A stretch of 22,445 bases of DNA from CAXTTV01 sp964247295. Its GTDB lineage: Bacteria; Chloroflexota; Ktedonobacteria; Ktedonobacterales; Ktedonobacteraceae. The stretch lies in assembly GCA_964247295.1 (NCBI GenBank), contig CAXTTV010000068.1:1-22445 (forward strand), in the 5' to 3' direction. Below the pieces are notes generated by a model that did not search any database, was not told the origin of the DNA, and worked only from the letters and a program-made list of their open reading frames with translations. Positions 1 through 7,465 of the stretch are shown here, piece by piece; the first letter of the stretch is position 1, and each line of letters starts with the position of its first letter. The translations under genes were made by a program, and so were the position numbers.

Positions 1-73
1 GCAGTTACTCTGTAAGGCTTTATGCTAGTAAGACGGGACTACCAAAAAGCCCTGGAAATAGCCCTGTCATATC

Positions 74-102
74 TTGCCTTGTATGGATGTTTCTGGTAAA
101 CT
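74..102 (+). promoter_or_regulatory. Candidate promoter of the leader/MFS unit
   Basis: A -35-like TTGCCT (74-79) and a -10-like TAAACT (97-102) are separated by 17 bases. A start near 109 would give a transcript whose first element is the leader ORF Shine-Dalgarno at 132-137. It is a match by eye to the sigma-70 consensus only. Confidence 0.45.
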
Positions 103-141
103 GAAATACAGTAAGAAATATGTTATTTAATGGGAGGTTTT

Positions 142-237
142 ATGCGGAGATCCCCTAACCCTTTAAAAGGTCTTTTAAACCTCTCTCTTTGCACTTCTTA
201 TAGCCATGAAATTAGAAGCTATTATCCTCCCGATTGA
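142..237 (+). CDS. 31-codon leader peptide upstream of the MFS gene
   Basis: A short ORF starts with ATG at 142, four bases after a strong Shine-Dalgarno (GGGAGG, 132-137), and stops with TGA at 235-237. The product is basic at its N-terminus (Met-Arg-Arg-Ser-Pro) and ends Tyr-Tyr-Pro-Pro-Asp. Pro-Pro-Asp is a known slow, EF-P-dependent translation motif. The last three codons and the stop lie inside the left arm (225-239) of an inverted repeat whose right arm covers the Shine-Dalgarno of the next gene. This is the layout of leader peptides such as those of erm genes, where a ribosome stalled on the leader frees the downstream start. No database family is recognised; the role is inferred from position. 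It could still be a chance ORF. Confidence 0.5.
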   Translation: MRRSPNPLKGLLNLSLCTSYSHEIRSYYPPD

Positions 238-320
238 TTCCTTTCCCCTCAGCCTCATCTTTTTGCTTTCATAAACCATTTCCACAAGATCTTTTTGTCT
301 TCTGAAATCAATCGGGAGGA
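225..320 (+). promoter_or_regulatory. SD-sequestering inverted repeat (translational attenuator)
   Basis: Bases 225-239 are perfectly complementary to 306-320 (15 bp), enclosing a 66-base pyrimidine-rich loop. The right arm contains the whole Shine-Dalgarno GGGAGGA (314-320) of the MFS gene starting at 324. The left arm contains the end and stop codon of the leader ORF. The left-arm CCTCCC (226-231) could also pair with the leader's own Shine-Dalgarno (132-137), giving a competing fold. Confidence 0.6.
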
Positions 321-323
321 CTT

Positions 324-1579
324 ATGCGCGCGAATTTTGCCGGTTTATGGCGACAACGGGATTCTTTAAAACTCTAGAGCGGCGAAACAGTTTCACTGTT
401 TGGAAGCCGGATCTTTTCATTTACACTTCCTTTGATCGCGGTCCTGATGCTAAAAGCTGATGTGCTCCAGGTTGGCCTGCTCGGAACCTGTGAGTATGCG
501 CCACTCTTTTTATTTAGCCTGTTCGCGGGTGTCTGGGTGGATCGCCTGCCACGTCGCCAAATTATGATAATCGTCGATATCTGTTCAGCGCTGCTGCTAA
601 GTCTCATCCCTTTACTGGCGATTATGGGACTCCTACGGATTGAGTACCTTTATATCATCGGTTTTCTTACGGGGACTGCAAGTGTCTTCTTTGGTATCGC
701 CTACCAATCATATCTGCCTTTACTTGTCGAGGCCGAGGATCTGATAGCGGGGAATAGCAAGCTAGAGATCAGCTATTCTATTGCGAGGATCGGAGGACCT
801 GGGATTGCCGGGTTGCTGGTGCAATGGCTTTCGGCTCCGCTCACTATTGTCTTTGATGTCTTCTCTTTTCTGTTTTCGCTATTGATGTTGTTCCCCATTC
901 GCAAGCCGGAGAAGAGACTGTCCAAAGGTGATCAGCCTTTGCGAATTGTGCAAGAGATTAAAGAGGGAGTGCAAGAACTCGCGACTCATTCCCTGCTACG
1001 AGCAATCGCTCTATGTTCCTGCATGCTCAATCTATTTGGAACGATGATTCTGGCTGTGCTCACTGTCTATGCTGTTCGTGATATTCATCTCACTCCGTAA
1101 GTGATAGGTTTTGTTTTAGGTGCTGGCAGTGTTGGAGGATCGCTGGGAGCAGTAGCGACAAATTACTTTTCTGAACGTTATGGAATCGGTTTGTCGATTA
1201 TCGGAAGTGCTTTTTTCGCAGGGGTAGGAGCTTTACTACTACCTCTGGCGAGTGGGCCGCCCTGGCTGCTGTTCTCGCTGCTTGTTCTGGGACGTTTAAT
1301 TGATAGTTTTACAATTCCCATTTATAACGTCAATCAATTGAGCCTGCGACAGATGATTGTTCCCAGAGGCTTCAGGGAAGAATTAATGCGAGCGTGAGAT
1401 TTCTGGCTGGTGGTGATGTTCCTTTAGGGGCTTTCATGGGTGGTTTGCTAGGTAGTTGGTTTGGATTGCGCGGGACCTTGCTTATTGGAGGTCTGGGATG
1501 TCTCTGTGCCTGTTTGCCCCTCTTGCTCTCACCGGTCAGAAGTTTGAAGCAAGTTCCCCACGCTCAAGTGATAGAATAG
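324..1579 (+). pseudogene. MFS drug-efflux transporter, broken by two stops and a frameshift
   Basis: The reading frame opens at ATG 324 after GGGAGGA (314-320) and encodes an MFS exporter of the macrolide-efflux/MFS_3 type: N-terminal Leu-Trp-Arg-Gln-Arg-Asp, a first helix, and the loop-2/3 motif Gly-Val-Trp-Val-Asp-Arg-Leu-Pro-Arg-Arg. Three lesions interrupt it. TAG at 375-377 stands where homologues have Trp (Lys-Leu-[stop]-Ser-Gly-Glu). TAA at 1098-1100 interrupts Leu-Thr-Pro-[stop]-Val-Ile-Gly. One base is missing near 1362-1366, after which the conserved Arg-Leu-Gln-Gly-Arg-Ile-Asn-Ala-Ser-Val continues in another frame to the stop at 1577-1579. Joining the pieces gives about 418 codons, the normal length of the family, so decay is recent. 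The upstream leader and hairpin are intact. Sequencing error could explain one lesion but hardly three. Confidence 0.85.
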
Positions 1580-1699
1580 AGCGGTTCGCAAGATGACGGT
1601 AGACAGGAAGTATCTGAGGACCATTCAAAATCTTCGAGATTACACAAATCAGGAGACCTAACAGGGGCGTCGCCTCTCAAGCTCAGCCCCCATAAAAGG

Positions 1700-2434
1700 T
1701 TACGCGTTGACATCAACCTCGCCGGACCGCCACTTATTTACGGCCTTCTCGACAGTATTGATATAGCCTTGCTCATCATTGTGGTCGGCACCAGGAGCAT
1801 AAATGGGAATAATCCCCTCGACAGTTGTTTTATTGAACTGATCAAAGTAGAGATTGGTTATTAATTGATACCAGGCTTCATACCCCTGCTGCCAGGAATC
1901 AAAGGCGGTGTAGCCCCCGTTTTGATCTGTACAGCGGTAGCCTTTCATACAACGTATATTGCCTAGAGAGAGAGTTTGTTTTGCCATCCCATATTTGCCG
2001 AAGCTGCTTTCCTGCATAAAGAAAGCCAAGGCAAACGCGGGATCAATATTATATTTGACTCCCAGATCATAGAGATACTGCCCGGTTCCGGCAGCGGGAG
2101 ATCGATAGTAGTCCAGCACTTTGTTGATAAAATCCACCGTAATTGTGGGTTTACCCGTAAGAGAATAGGTAGCTCCCGAACTGGAAGATGGTATGGGTGT
2201 GCAAAGCGGAGTAGTCTCCTGCTGTGGCTGGGCACCCGCTGCCGGCAGCATCTGTAAAATACGATCATAGGGATTATCGTCCAGGGTTTTGTCAGGGGCC
2301 GCGAAAGCCTTTGGAGTCAGAAAAGCTGTCGCGAGAAATAGAGCCAGCGCCATCCAGATAGTCAGGAAAAGCAAACGTCTGGCTGGTGAAACATTCCCCT
2401 TAAATGTGCCGCCGTTGCGCATAGGAGGGGCCAT
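1700..2434 (-). CDS. Secreted glucosaminidase/muramidase-like protein
   Basis: The 244-residue product has an N-terminal signal peptide (basic Ala-Arg-Arg near 18-20, a hydrophobic stretch about 21-40, Ala-Phe-Ala cleavage site at 43-45). A low-complexity linker rich in Gln, Pro and Ser follows, then a peptidoglycan hydrolase domain (about 95-244) like the mannosyl-glycoprotein endo-beta-N-acetylglucosaminidase/FlgJ family. Met-Gln-Glu-Ser-Ser-Phe-Gly places the probable catalytic Glu at 142, and Cys162/Cys168 may form a disulfide. It should cut the glycan strands of the cell wall outside the membrane. The start was chosen at 2434 because an excellent Shine-Dalgarno (AGAAGGAGAT) lies just upstream; the longer frame to 2497 has none. 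A TATACT (2505-2510, minus) could be its -10 box, but no good -35 is seen. Confidence 0.8.
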   Translation of the reverse strand: MAPPMRNGGTFKGNVSPARRLLFLTIWMALALFLATAFLTPKAFAAPDKTLDDNPYDRILQMLPAAGAQPQQETTPLCTPIPSSSSGATYSLTGKPTITVDFINKVLDYYRSPAAGTGQYLYDLGVKYNIDPAFALAFFMQESSFGKYGMAKQTLSLGNIRCMKGYRCTDQNGGYTAFDSWQQGYEAWYQLITNLYFDQFNKTTVEGIIPIYAPGADHNDEQGYINTVEKAVNKWRSGEVDVNA

Positions 2435-2586
2435 AGTAGTATCTCCTTCTGATAAAAAAGGTTTTGTACAACTTTGTAGATTTTTTAAGATAAGCACCTT
2501 TTCTAGTATACACCCTTAAGACGCATTTTTATGTATCAATATTACGGATTTTTAGAGGAATTTCTGCATTCTGCAAATTACTTACG

Positions 2587-2606
2587 AAAAAAGCGAAAAG
2601 CTTCTT
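2587..2606 (-). terminator. Possible terminator after the SRPBCC gene
   Basis: On the minus strand AAGAAGC (2606-2600) can pair with GCTTTTT (2594-2588), with one G-U pair and a five-base loop, and the 3' arm runs into six T residues. It lies about 40 bases after the stop of the SRPBCC gene. The stem is short and AT-rich, so the call is weak. Confidence 0.35.
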
Positions 2607-2647
2607 ATTTCTTAATAGAGAAAGATCTTGTTTGTTCTTCTTTTACG

Positions 2648-3172
2648 CTATAGGCTTTTTTGACGTTGGTGTGGTCGTAGCATCGTTGGTGCGTGTTCGG
2701 ACTGTAGGGTCCAGGCTCCGGCCAGTGAGGAGTCACAAACATAGTGAAAGTGGGCCAGCCAGAATCTTCTAAGTAGGCTATAGATCGGCCCTTCGGCTAT
2801 CTCCCAGGAACCGAAACGGCAACGATCAGAGTCTATCGCTTCAAATGTATAGCTGTGGAGCGCATGAAAGCCGGGTAGAAAGGCCACTTCCCAGGTTATC
2901 AGCTTCTGTGGTAGATACTCGACGATTTTCGCGCGTACAGGCATCTTATAAAGATAGTAGGGTCGAATAGGATTAAACCACCACGTCAGAGTGCTACCTG
3001 GCTTTAAAGGCCCGTTTATTGTCCTGGCCCGCCAGAAACAGGGGTTCCACGTGGGCCAATCGTTGACTTCAGTGAAGATCTCCCAGAGCCGCTCAACGGG
3101 CATATGTAACTCAATATATGCTTCGACCGGCAGGCGCGGATCATTATTTCGCAGCCTGGCTGAATTTTTCAT
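2648..3172 (-). CDS. SRPBCC-fold (polyketide cyclase/START-like) protein
   Basis: The 174-residue product resembles the SRPBCC superfamily of small hydrophobic-ligand binders: an N-terminal strand (Val-Glu-Ala-Tyr-Ile-Glu-Leu), then Met-Pro-Val-Glu-Arg-Leu-Trp-Glu-Ile-Phe, the typical Asp-Trp-Pro-Thr-Trp-Asn-Pro turn, later beta strands, and a C-terminal amphipathic helix. No signal peptide is seen, so it is likely cytoplasmic. Start 3172 was chosen for its Shine-Dalgarno (GGGAGGGG); the longer frame to 3244 would run into the preceding gene. It begins 26 bases after the patatin-like gene stop (3199-3201) and is probably the last gene of that operon. The ligand is unknown; a lipid or sterol-like molecule would fit the neighbours, but this is inference. 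Confidence 0.75.
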   Translation of the reverse strand: MKNSARLRNNDPRLPVEAYIELHMPVERLWEIFTEVNDWPTWNPCFWRARTINGPLKPGSTLTWWFNPIRPYYLYKMPVRAKIVEYLPQKLITWEVAFLPGFHALHSYTFEAIDSDRCRFGSWEIAEGPIYSLLRRFWLAHFHYVCDSSLAGAWTLQSEHAPTMLRPHQRQKSL

Positions 3173-3198
3173 ATGCGTACCCCTCCCATAACTATCCA

Positions 3199-4743
3199 TT
3201 AGAATGGTCCGTAGGCCAGGATTTTTTGCCCATAGACATCCCAAAGTTTGCCCAGAAAAAATGTTCCAAATTCCACCAGGACGCCGATCCTCTCCCGCTC
3301 CGTTGGAGCTGTTGTTCGGAACGTTGTAAGTTGATGTAGAAAGTCTAGATCGTGAATACTAATGATGCCAGCCATCGCGACCTCAGCTTCAGCCTCCTGC
3401 TCTGGTGGGATCTTTCCTCGCAGGATGCGTGTAAAGAGTGTTGTGGTATCGTGCCAGACATCAAAATTGGCATCATGATGGATAATCTTATATCCACTGA
3501 GTGTGAGAGGGTGGCCAACCATATCGGAAAAGTGTAGATGGTAGAGCATCTTTTTACAGGTTGGATCTCCCTCATCTATAAAAAGGTTAAAGCTGCCATT
3601 ATCTATCGCGAGCTTCCCACCCAACGCGTCACACTCTATATACCCCTCGGTACTGGCTACATGCTGTGGGTGTACAATAAAGCTGTGTACATCCTCAATT
3701 GTAATAGTAAGGTGGATCAGTAGCGAGGTATCGTTTGTGATACCTTTCTCCAGACCGGCAAGGTAGTCCACCTCTCCAAAGGCCATATAGCCCTTCATCT
3801 CCTCGGTAAAGCAAAGTGTGGTGACCGACGAGGGTGTGGAAAAGATCTCTGCTGTTTTGGAAGTTTCAATCTTCAAGGGAACCTCCTGACGCTGGCACCA
3901 TTGACGCGCGGTCTGCACCCCTAGATTTACCGACTCACAGATCCGATCGGCGCTCAGGTTAACCAGATAGTGCATCGGTACCTCGGCCTTGAGAAGCTTG
4001 ATGGTGATTTCGCGACCAAATTCGCCGGTTCCACCGGTGGCGATCGCGAGATTATTCGCCTCAACCCGCTTGATAATCGCTTTGAAATGCCCGTTCGCGC
4101 TAGCCTCGATAATTTGAAAGTAATGAGCGATAAAGCCAGGGTTCCACTGGCCTCGCTCGCTTACCGTCCAGATGACCCAGAGCTCATCTGCTCCCCGGCG
4201 GATCGCCTCCTCAATATTGGCATCCGTAACATACACGGGATCGATATAAGTGTCGCCACGAATCTCAACTGGTGGAAACCACATTGGCAGCGAGACGCAG
4301 GCAATCAGATAGTCCTCCGTCATCTGCTTTGGTAGCAGGATTTCCAGTTCATGCTTACTGAAATTGTAGACATTAAAGGTGGCGTTAAGCTTTGATTCTT
4401 GCAGATTTTGCCAGTTTAAGCCCCAGCGCGGAAAAATCTGTTGCCGAAAACCATCTAGGGTCAAGATTGATTCGCCACAATGCTGCTCGAGATACTGCTT
4501 AAAGTTAAAATCTACAAAAAGCGCAGGGGGAAGCGTACGCCAGTTCTCAGCGATCTGGCTGCCACTCATGCCCTGACAGAGCATCGCCAGATTGAAAACG
4601 CCTCCGCTGGCCGCATCAATATGCTCGAATTGGAGTCCGGCCTCGTCCAACCAAACTTGAAGAACTCCGGCCTGAAAGGCAACTATTAAACCACCGCCAG
4701 CCAGGATCAGAGAACGTTTTCGTGGACCGCTTTCCTGGTTCAT
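3199..4743 (-). CDS. Patatin-like protein with degenerate GxSxG, fused to a second domain
   Basis: Residues about 10-260 have a patatin-like phospholipase fold: the oxyanion-hole glycines Ala-Gly-Gly-Gly-Leu (15-19) and a nucleophile elbow Ala-Ala-Ser-Gly-Gly (44-48) with the putative Ser46 kept but the first Gly changed to Ala. The catalytic Asp motif, usually Asp-Gly-Gly/Ala, reads Asp-Pro-Val at 168-170. Residues about 300-514 form a second beta-rich domain (starting Leu-Cys-Phe-Thr-Glu-Glu-Met-Lys-Gly-Tyr) that I associate from memory with C-terminal extensions of some bacterial GMC-oxidoreductase or hydrolase proteins. Its start codon overlaps the stop of the GMC gene (TAATG), implying translational coupling. 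It may be a lipid acyl hydrolase of altered activity, or a non-catalytic lipid binder. The 514-residue length is well above a stand-alone patatin. Confidence 0.75.
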   Translation of the reverse strand: MNQESGPRKRSLILAGGGLIVAFQAGVLQVWLDEAGLQFEHIDAASGGVFNLAMLCQGMSGSQIAENWRTLPPALFVDFNFKQYLEQHCGESILTLDGFRQQIFPRWGLNWQNLQESKLNATFNVYNFSKHELEILLPKQMTEDYLIACVSLPMWFPPVEIRGDTYIDPVYVTDANIEEAIRRGADELWVIWTVSERGQWNPGFIAHYFQIIEASANGHFKAIIKRVEANNLAIATGGTGEFGREITIKLLKAEVPMHYLVNLSADRICESVNLGVQTARQWCQRQEVPLKIETSKTAEIFSTPSSVTTLCFTEEMKGYMAFGEVDYLAGLEKGITNDTSLLIHLTITIEDVHSFIVHPQHVASTEGYIECDALGGKLAIDNGSFNLFIDEGDPTCKKMLYHLHFSDMVGHPLTLSGYKIIHHDANFDVWHDTTTLFTRILRGKIPPEQEAEAEVAMAGIISIHDLDFLHQLTTFRTTAPTERERIGVLVEFGTFFLGKLWDVYGQKILAYGPF

Positions 4744-6437
4744 TACTTGTCTTCCTTCGTTATGTGGGCTGCGATCCGTTCCGCTAAAGCCGCGATCGTC
4801 AGGCTGGGGTTCGCCCCGACCGCTCCCGGCATAATTGAGCCGTCGGCGATATAAAGATTAGGATAATTGAATACCTCGCCAGTATCATTCACAACCCCCT
4901 CATCCTCATTTCGTCCCATTGGGCAGCCACCCAGGGGATGAGCTGAGACCACCCGTCTGAAATACCACAGAGGATCATCGATAAAGGTTCCCCCTAGCTC
5001 GTTAGCGATCTCCCTCATAGCTCCACGGAGGGCCTCAAAGTATTCGTTAGATTGATGTTCTTGCCATCTCAGGTCCAGGTTTCCGCCGCTCATATACATC
5101 TGGCCGTTGGGTAGATCGCGGCCCATTCCGAGCAGAGGGAGCAGGCCTGAAGAAAGTTCACAGCCTCCAAACAGAGCTGAGATGAATTTGCTGATATCAG
5201 TCTGGCTTTTGTGCTTCAAAAATTTTTGCACAGACAGGTGGGCTAGCTTCATTGTTGGCCTTATCGCGTTCGTCATATCAAAAATCTGGAGCATCCAGTT
5301 GACAAGCTCGGGATAACCAGCGTCCTCAATGTAGAAACCGCGTTGTTTGCCTCCATCGGCATGATCGGGATAGCGGATCGCGCTGGTAATCACTGGTCCA
5401 TTTGAGGCGTCAATCATTCTGGGGATACGTGTATCCACACTTTTATCACTACAGCGCACCACGAAGTTGATAAGATCGCCATTGCCGCTAAACTGAGATC
5501 CCAGTTTGTTACTCAGATGTGGGAAGGCTGAGTGATTCCTAAGCAGCAGATAGGTTGTTCCGAAAGTGCCAGCAGAAAGAATGAGCCGGGGCGCGGTGAT
5601 CATGTGAAGGGGCAGCACTTCTGGATTGTGGGTGTCCCGTTTTTGTTCTGCATGTTCCAGATTATGCTGTACATATTGGATTGCGTAGCCTCCCTCGATC
5701 GGTTCAAAGGCCCGGACCTCGCAGAGCGTTCGCAGATCGGCCCCTTTCCGTTGAGCCATAGTCAGGTAGGTATAATCCAGGGTATTTTTACTACCGTAGT
5801 TGCAGCCCAAATCGCACTCCCCGCAGAGCCGACAAGTATATCGAGTTTTGTGATGGAGATTGGGAAATTCTTCACGAATCGGTTCGCCTATCTGAGGCGC
5901 TTCGCCCTCATTCTGGAAGGTCACCGCTAGATTTGGTAGAAACCAGTCCAGCTTTAGTTGTTCAGCCACCCCTTTTAACGCCAGCGTTTTCGAGGTTTTA
6001 TTATAGGGAGCATCGTGTAGAGGGTACTGCTGGGCGTTAAGCATGCGTTCAGCGCGCTCATAATAAGGATCAAGTTCCTCGCGAGTCACCGGCCAGTATT
6101 CGTAGCCCTCAAAGCCGGGTTCCTCTTTAATGAACCAGCGCTCATCTTTGCGTAGCAAGACATTCGCGTAGGTAAGGGAGCCTCCTCCCAGGCCACTGGT
6201 GACCAGGGCTTTGATATCTCTGAATGACCAGATGTTAAAAAGGCCGTACAAGCCTTCACTAGGGTCCCAAAAGTTCCTTTTTACAGCGTGGGGGCTGCGA
6301 GGAAAGGAGCCGGGCGGGAAGGCCTGTCCACGCTCCAGTATACAGACACGTAATCCTGCTTCAGCGAGTCGACAGGCCATAACTGATCCACCGAAACCGG
6401 AACCTACAATCACTGCATCAAAATGTGTCTCGCTCAT
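4743..6437 (-). CDS. GMC-family oxidoreductase (cholesterol-oxidase type)
   Basis: This 564-residue FAD enzyme carries Gly-Ser-Gly-Phe-Gly-Gly (12-17) for ADP binding, Glu35 at the end of strand 2, Ser-Gly-Leu-Gly-Gly-Gly-Ser (81-87), and C-terminal His-Pro-Leu-Gly-Gly-Cys (500-505) and Gly-Ala-Asn-Pro-Ser (541-545), which supply the GMC His/Asn active-site pair (His500, Asn543). A Cys cluster C202-x2-C205-x2-C208-x3-C212 sits in the Cys-Gly-Glu-Cys-Asp segment; as I recall, mycobacterial ChoD-type enzymes have a similar one. It should oxidise an alcohol such as a sterol or hydroxylated lipid in the cytoplasm; no signal peptide is seen. It lies 56 bases after the sigma-like gene and overlaps the patatin gene by one base. 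The true substrate cannot be read from sequence. The Shine-Dalgarno (GAGGC) is weak. Confidence 0.88.
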   Translation of the reverse strand: MSETHFDAVIVGSGFGGSVMACRLAEAGLRVCILERGQAFPPGSFPRSPHAVKRNFWDPSEGLYGLFNIWSFRDIKALVTSGLGGGSLTYANVLLRKDERWFIKEEPGFEGYEYWPVTREELDPYYERAERMLNAQQYPLHDAPYNKTSKTLALKGVAEQLKLDWFLPNLAVTFQNEGEAPQIGEPIREEFPNLHHKTRYTCRLCGECDLGCNYGSKNTLDYTYLTMAQRKGADLRTLCEVRAFEPIEGGYAIQYVQHNLEHAEQKRDTHNPEVLPLHMITAPRLILSAGTFGTTYLLLRNHSAFPHLSNKLGSQFSGNGDLINFVVRCSDKSVDTRIPRMIDASNGPVITSAIRYPDHADGGKQRGFYIEDAGYPELVNWMLQIFDMTNAIRPTMKLAHLSVQKFLKHKSQTDISKFISALFGGCELSSGLLPLLGMGRDLPNGQMYMSGGNLDLRWQEHQSNEYFEALRGAMREIANELGGTFIDDPLWYFRRVVSAHPLGGCPMGRNEDEGVVNDTGEVFNYPNLYIADGSIMPGAVGANPSLTIAALAERIAAHITKEDK

Positions 6438-6493
6438 ACAATTGCCTCAGCTAAGATAGAGTCTATACGATAAAATCTGATTACCGAAGTCTT

Positions 6494-7195
6494 TTACTCA
6501 TATTGCGCTGTAATAGAAGATGCACCGACCTGCTGAATGATCCGATTACGGATACGTAGGATCTCTTGTAAGCTCTGGAATTCGTCAGGATAGTTGACCA
6601 GGATCTGCTCAGGCGTCAGTCCATGCTGGAAAAGAAGAAAGGCCACTCGCCGCTCCCGTCCCTCGGTCAGAAGCTGTCGAATCTGTAGCCATGTCTTCAT
6701 AGCTGGTCGGTCGTTGTACAAGTCCGCTCCTGAATGTCGATATTTGCTTTGATGAGCATTGCGTAACGTATCAATAATAACGGCATTTAAGGATAAAGAT
6801 AAAAACTTTAGTAATATCGCTAGATCATCACACTCCAGTTTATTTTGATCTACCCAGGTCTGCCAGAAGCGGCTGAACGCTCGGAACACGTAATCTTCTT
6901 CCGAGCCTATCTTTGTGGCGATCTCATAGCCTGGGTGAAGCTGCATAAGATAGAGCATATGCGGACTCAAGCAGCAGACAAATAGTTCCCAGGCGGCCTG
7001 ATCGCGAGTCCGGCTTATACGTCGCCAGATTTCCAGAATATACATGTGGTTACTAGAGATATTTGTAGCTCCCAATTTCTCACTCATGAGCCCGCAGGTA
7101 TGAGCAAGCTCTTCCAGACTGAGCCGATGTAGGTAAAGCTCATCGGTAGGAATAAAAAAAGAAGGTGAAACATAGGTAGAAATTTTCGTACGCAT
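6494..7195 (-). CDS. Sigma-70-like regulatory protein (divergent)
   Basis: The 233-residue product resembles divergent sigma-70-family proteins that are abundant in Ktedonobacteria. A central segment about 60-130 (Thr-Arg-Asp-Gln-Ala-Ala-Trp-Glu-Leu-Phe, then Phe-Arg-Ala-Phe-Ser-Arg-Phe-Trp) resembles the core-binding region 2, and Ala-Val-Ile-Ile-Asp-Thr-Leu-Arg is like the end of that region. The C-terminus (Gly-Leu-Thr-Pro-Glu-Gln-Ile-Leu, then Ile-Arg-Asn-Arg-Ile-Ile) replaces a normal region 4 helix-turn-helix with a weaker one. It may be a transcription regulator rather than a working sigma factor. Its start has AGGGG upstream. It is the first gene of a run of four on the minus strand, and the palindromes at 7263-7315 lie before it. 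Confidence 0.6.
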   Translation of the reverse strand: MRTKISTYVSPSFFIPTDELYLHRLSLEELAHTCGLMSEKLGATNISSNHMYILEIWRRISRTRDQAAWELFVCCLSPHMLYLMQLHPGYEIATKIGSEEDYVFRAFSRFWQTWVDQNKLECDDLAILLKFLSLSLNAVIIDTLRNAHQSKYRHSGADLYNDRPAMKTWLQIRQLLTEGRERRVAFLLFQHGLTPEQILVNYPDEFQSLQEILRIRNRIIQQVGASSITAQYE

Positions 7196-7262
7196 TCTTT
7201 TGCCCCTAATCCAGAGCTACCAAAACAAGCTTTAAAAAAAACCATCTTCCCTTGTATACAGT

Positions 7263-7315
7263 TTACCGGGTAAGCCGTTTGTAAGGATAGTACAAATTAC
7301 GTAAAGGTTTACGTA
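7263..7315 (-). promoter_or_regulatory. Paired palindromes, operator-like, before the sigma-like gene
   Basis: TACGTAAA (7298-7305) and TTTACGTA (7308-7315) form a perfect 8-bp inverted repeat around GG. A second palindrome, TTACC-G-GGTAA (7263-7273), lies 25 bases nearer the gene and has a similar TTAC core. Weak minus-strand promoter-like hexamers (TTACAA, 18 bases, TGTATA) span the second palindrome. No clearer promoter is seen in 7196-7465. Confidence 0.4.
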
Positions 7316-7465
7316 TCTTTTGAGGTTATATGTCGGGGAATTATAGATAAAAACTGGGTGTTGGGCAACCTTGAAGCCTTCTTTTGGGTGTATATACAAC
7401 CTGTTAAGGGATCGTTTGGGAAATATGCAGAAGCGCATCACGTCAGACGCTCCTGGAATAGAAAA

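Noticed and set aside
375..377. UAG/UAA recoding in the MFS gene
   Set aside because: UAG and UAA end other genes here, and a frameshift is also present; simple gene decay fits better.
1663..1690. GGGGC/GCCCC hairpin after the muramidase gene
   Set aside because: Only five pairs with a long loop and no T-tract; not convincing as a terminator.
7232..7441. 69-codon minus-strand ORF in the gap before the sigma-like gene
   Set aside because: No Shine-Dalgarno, no recognisable family, and it runs through both palindromes.
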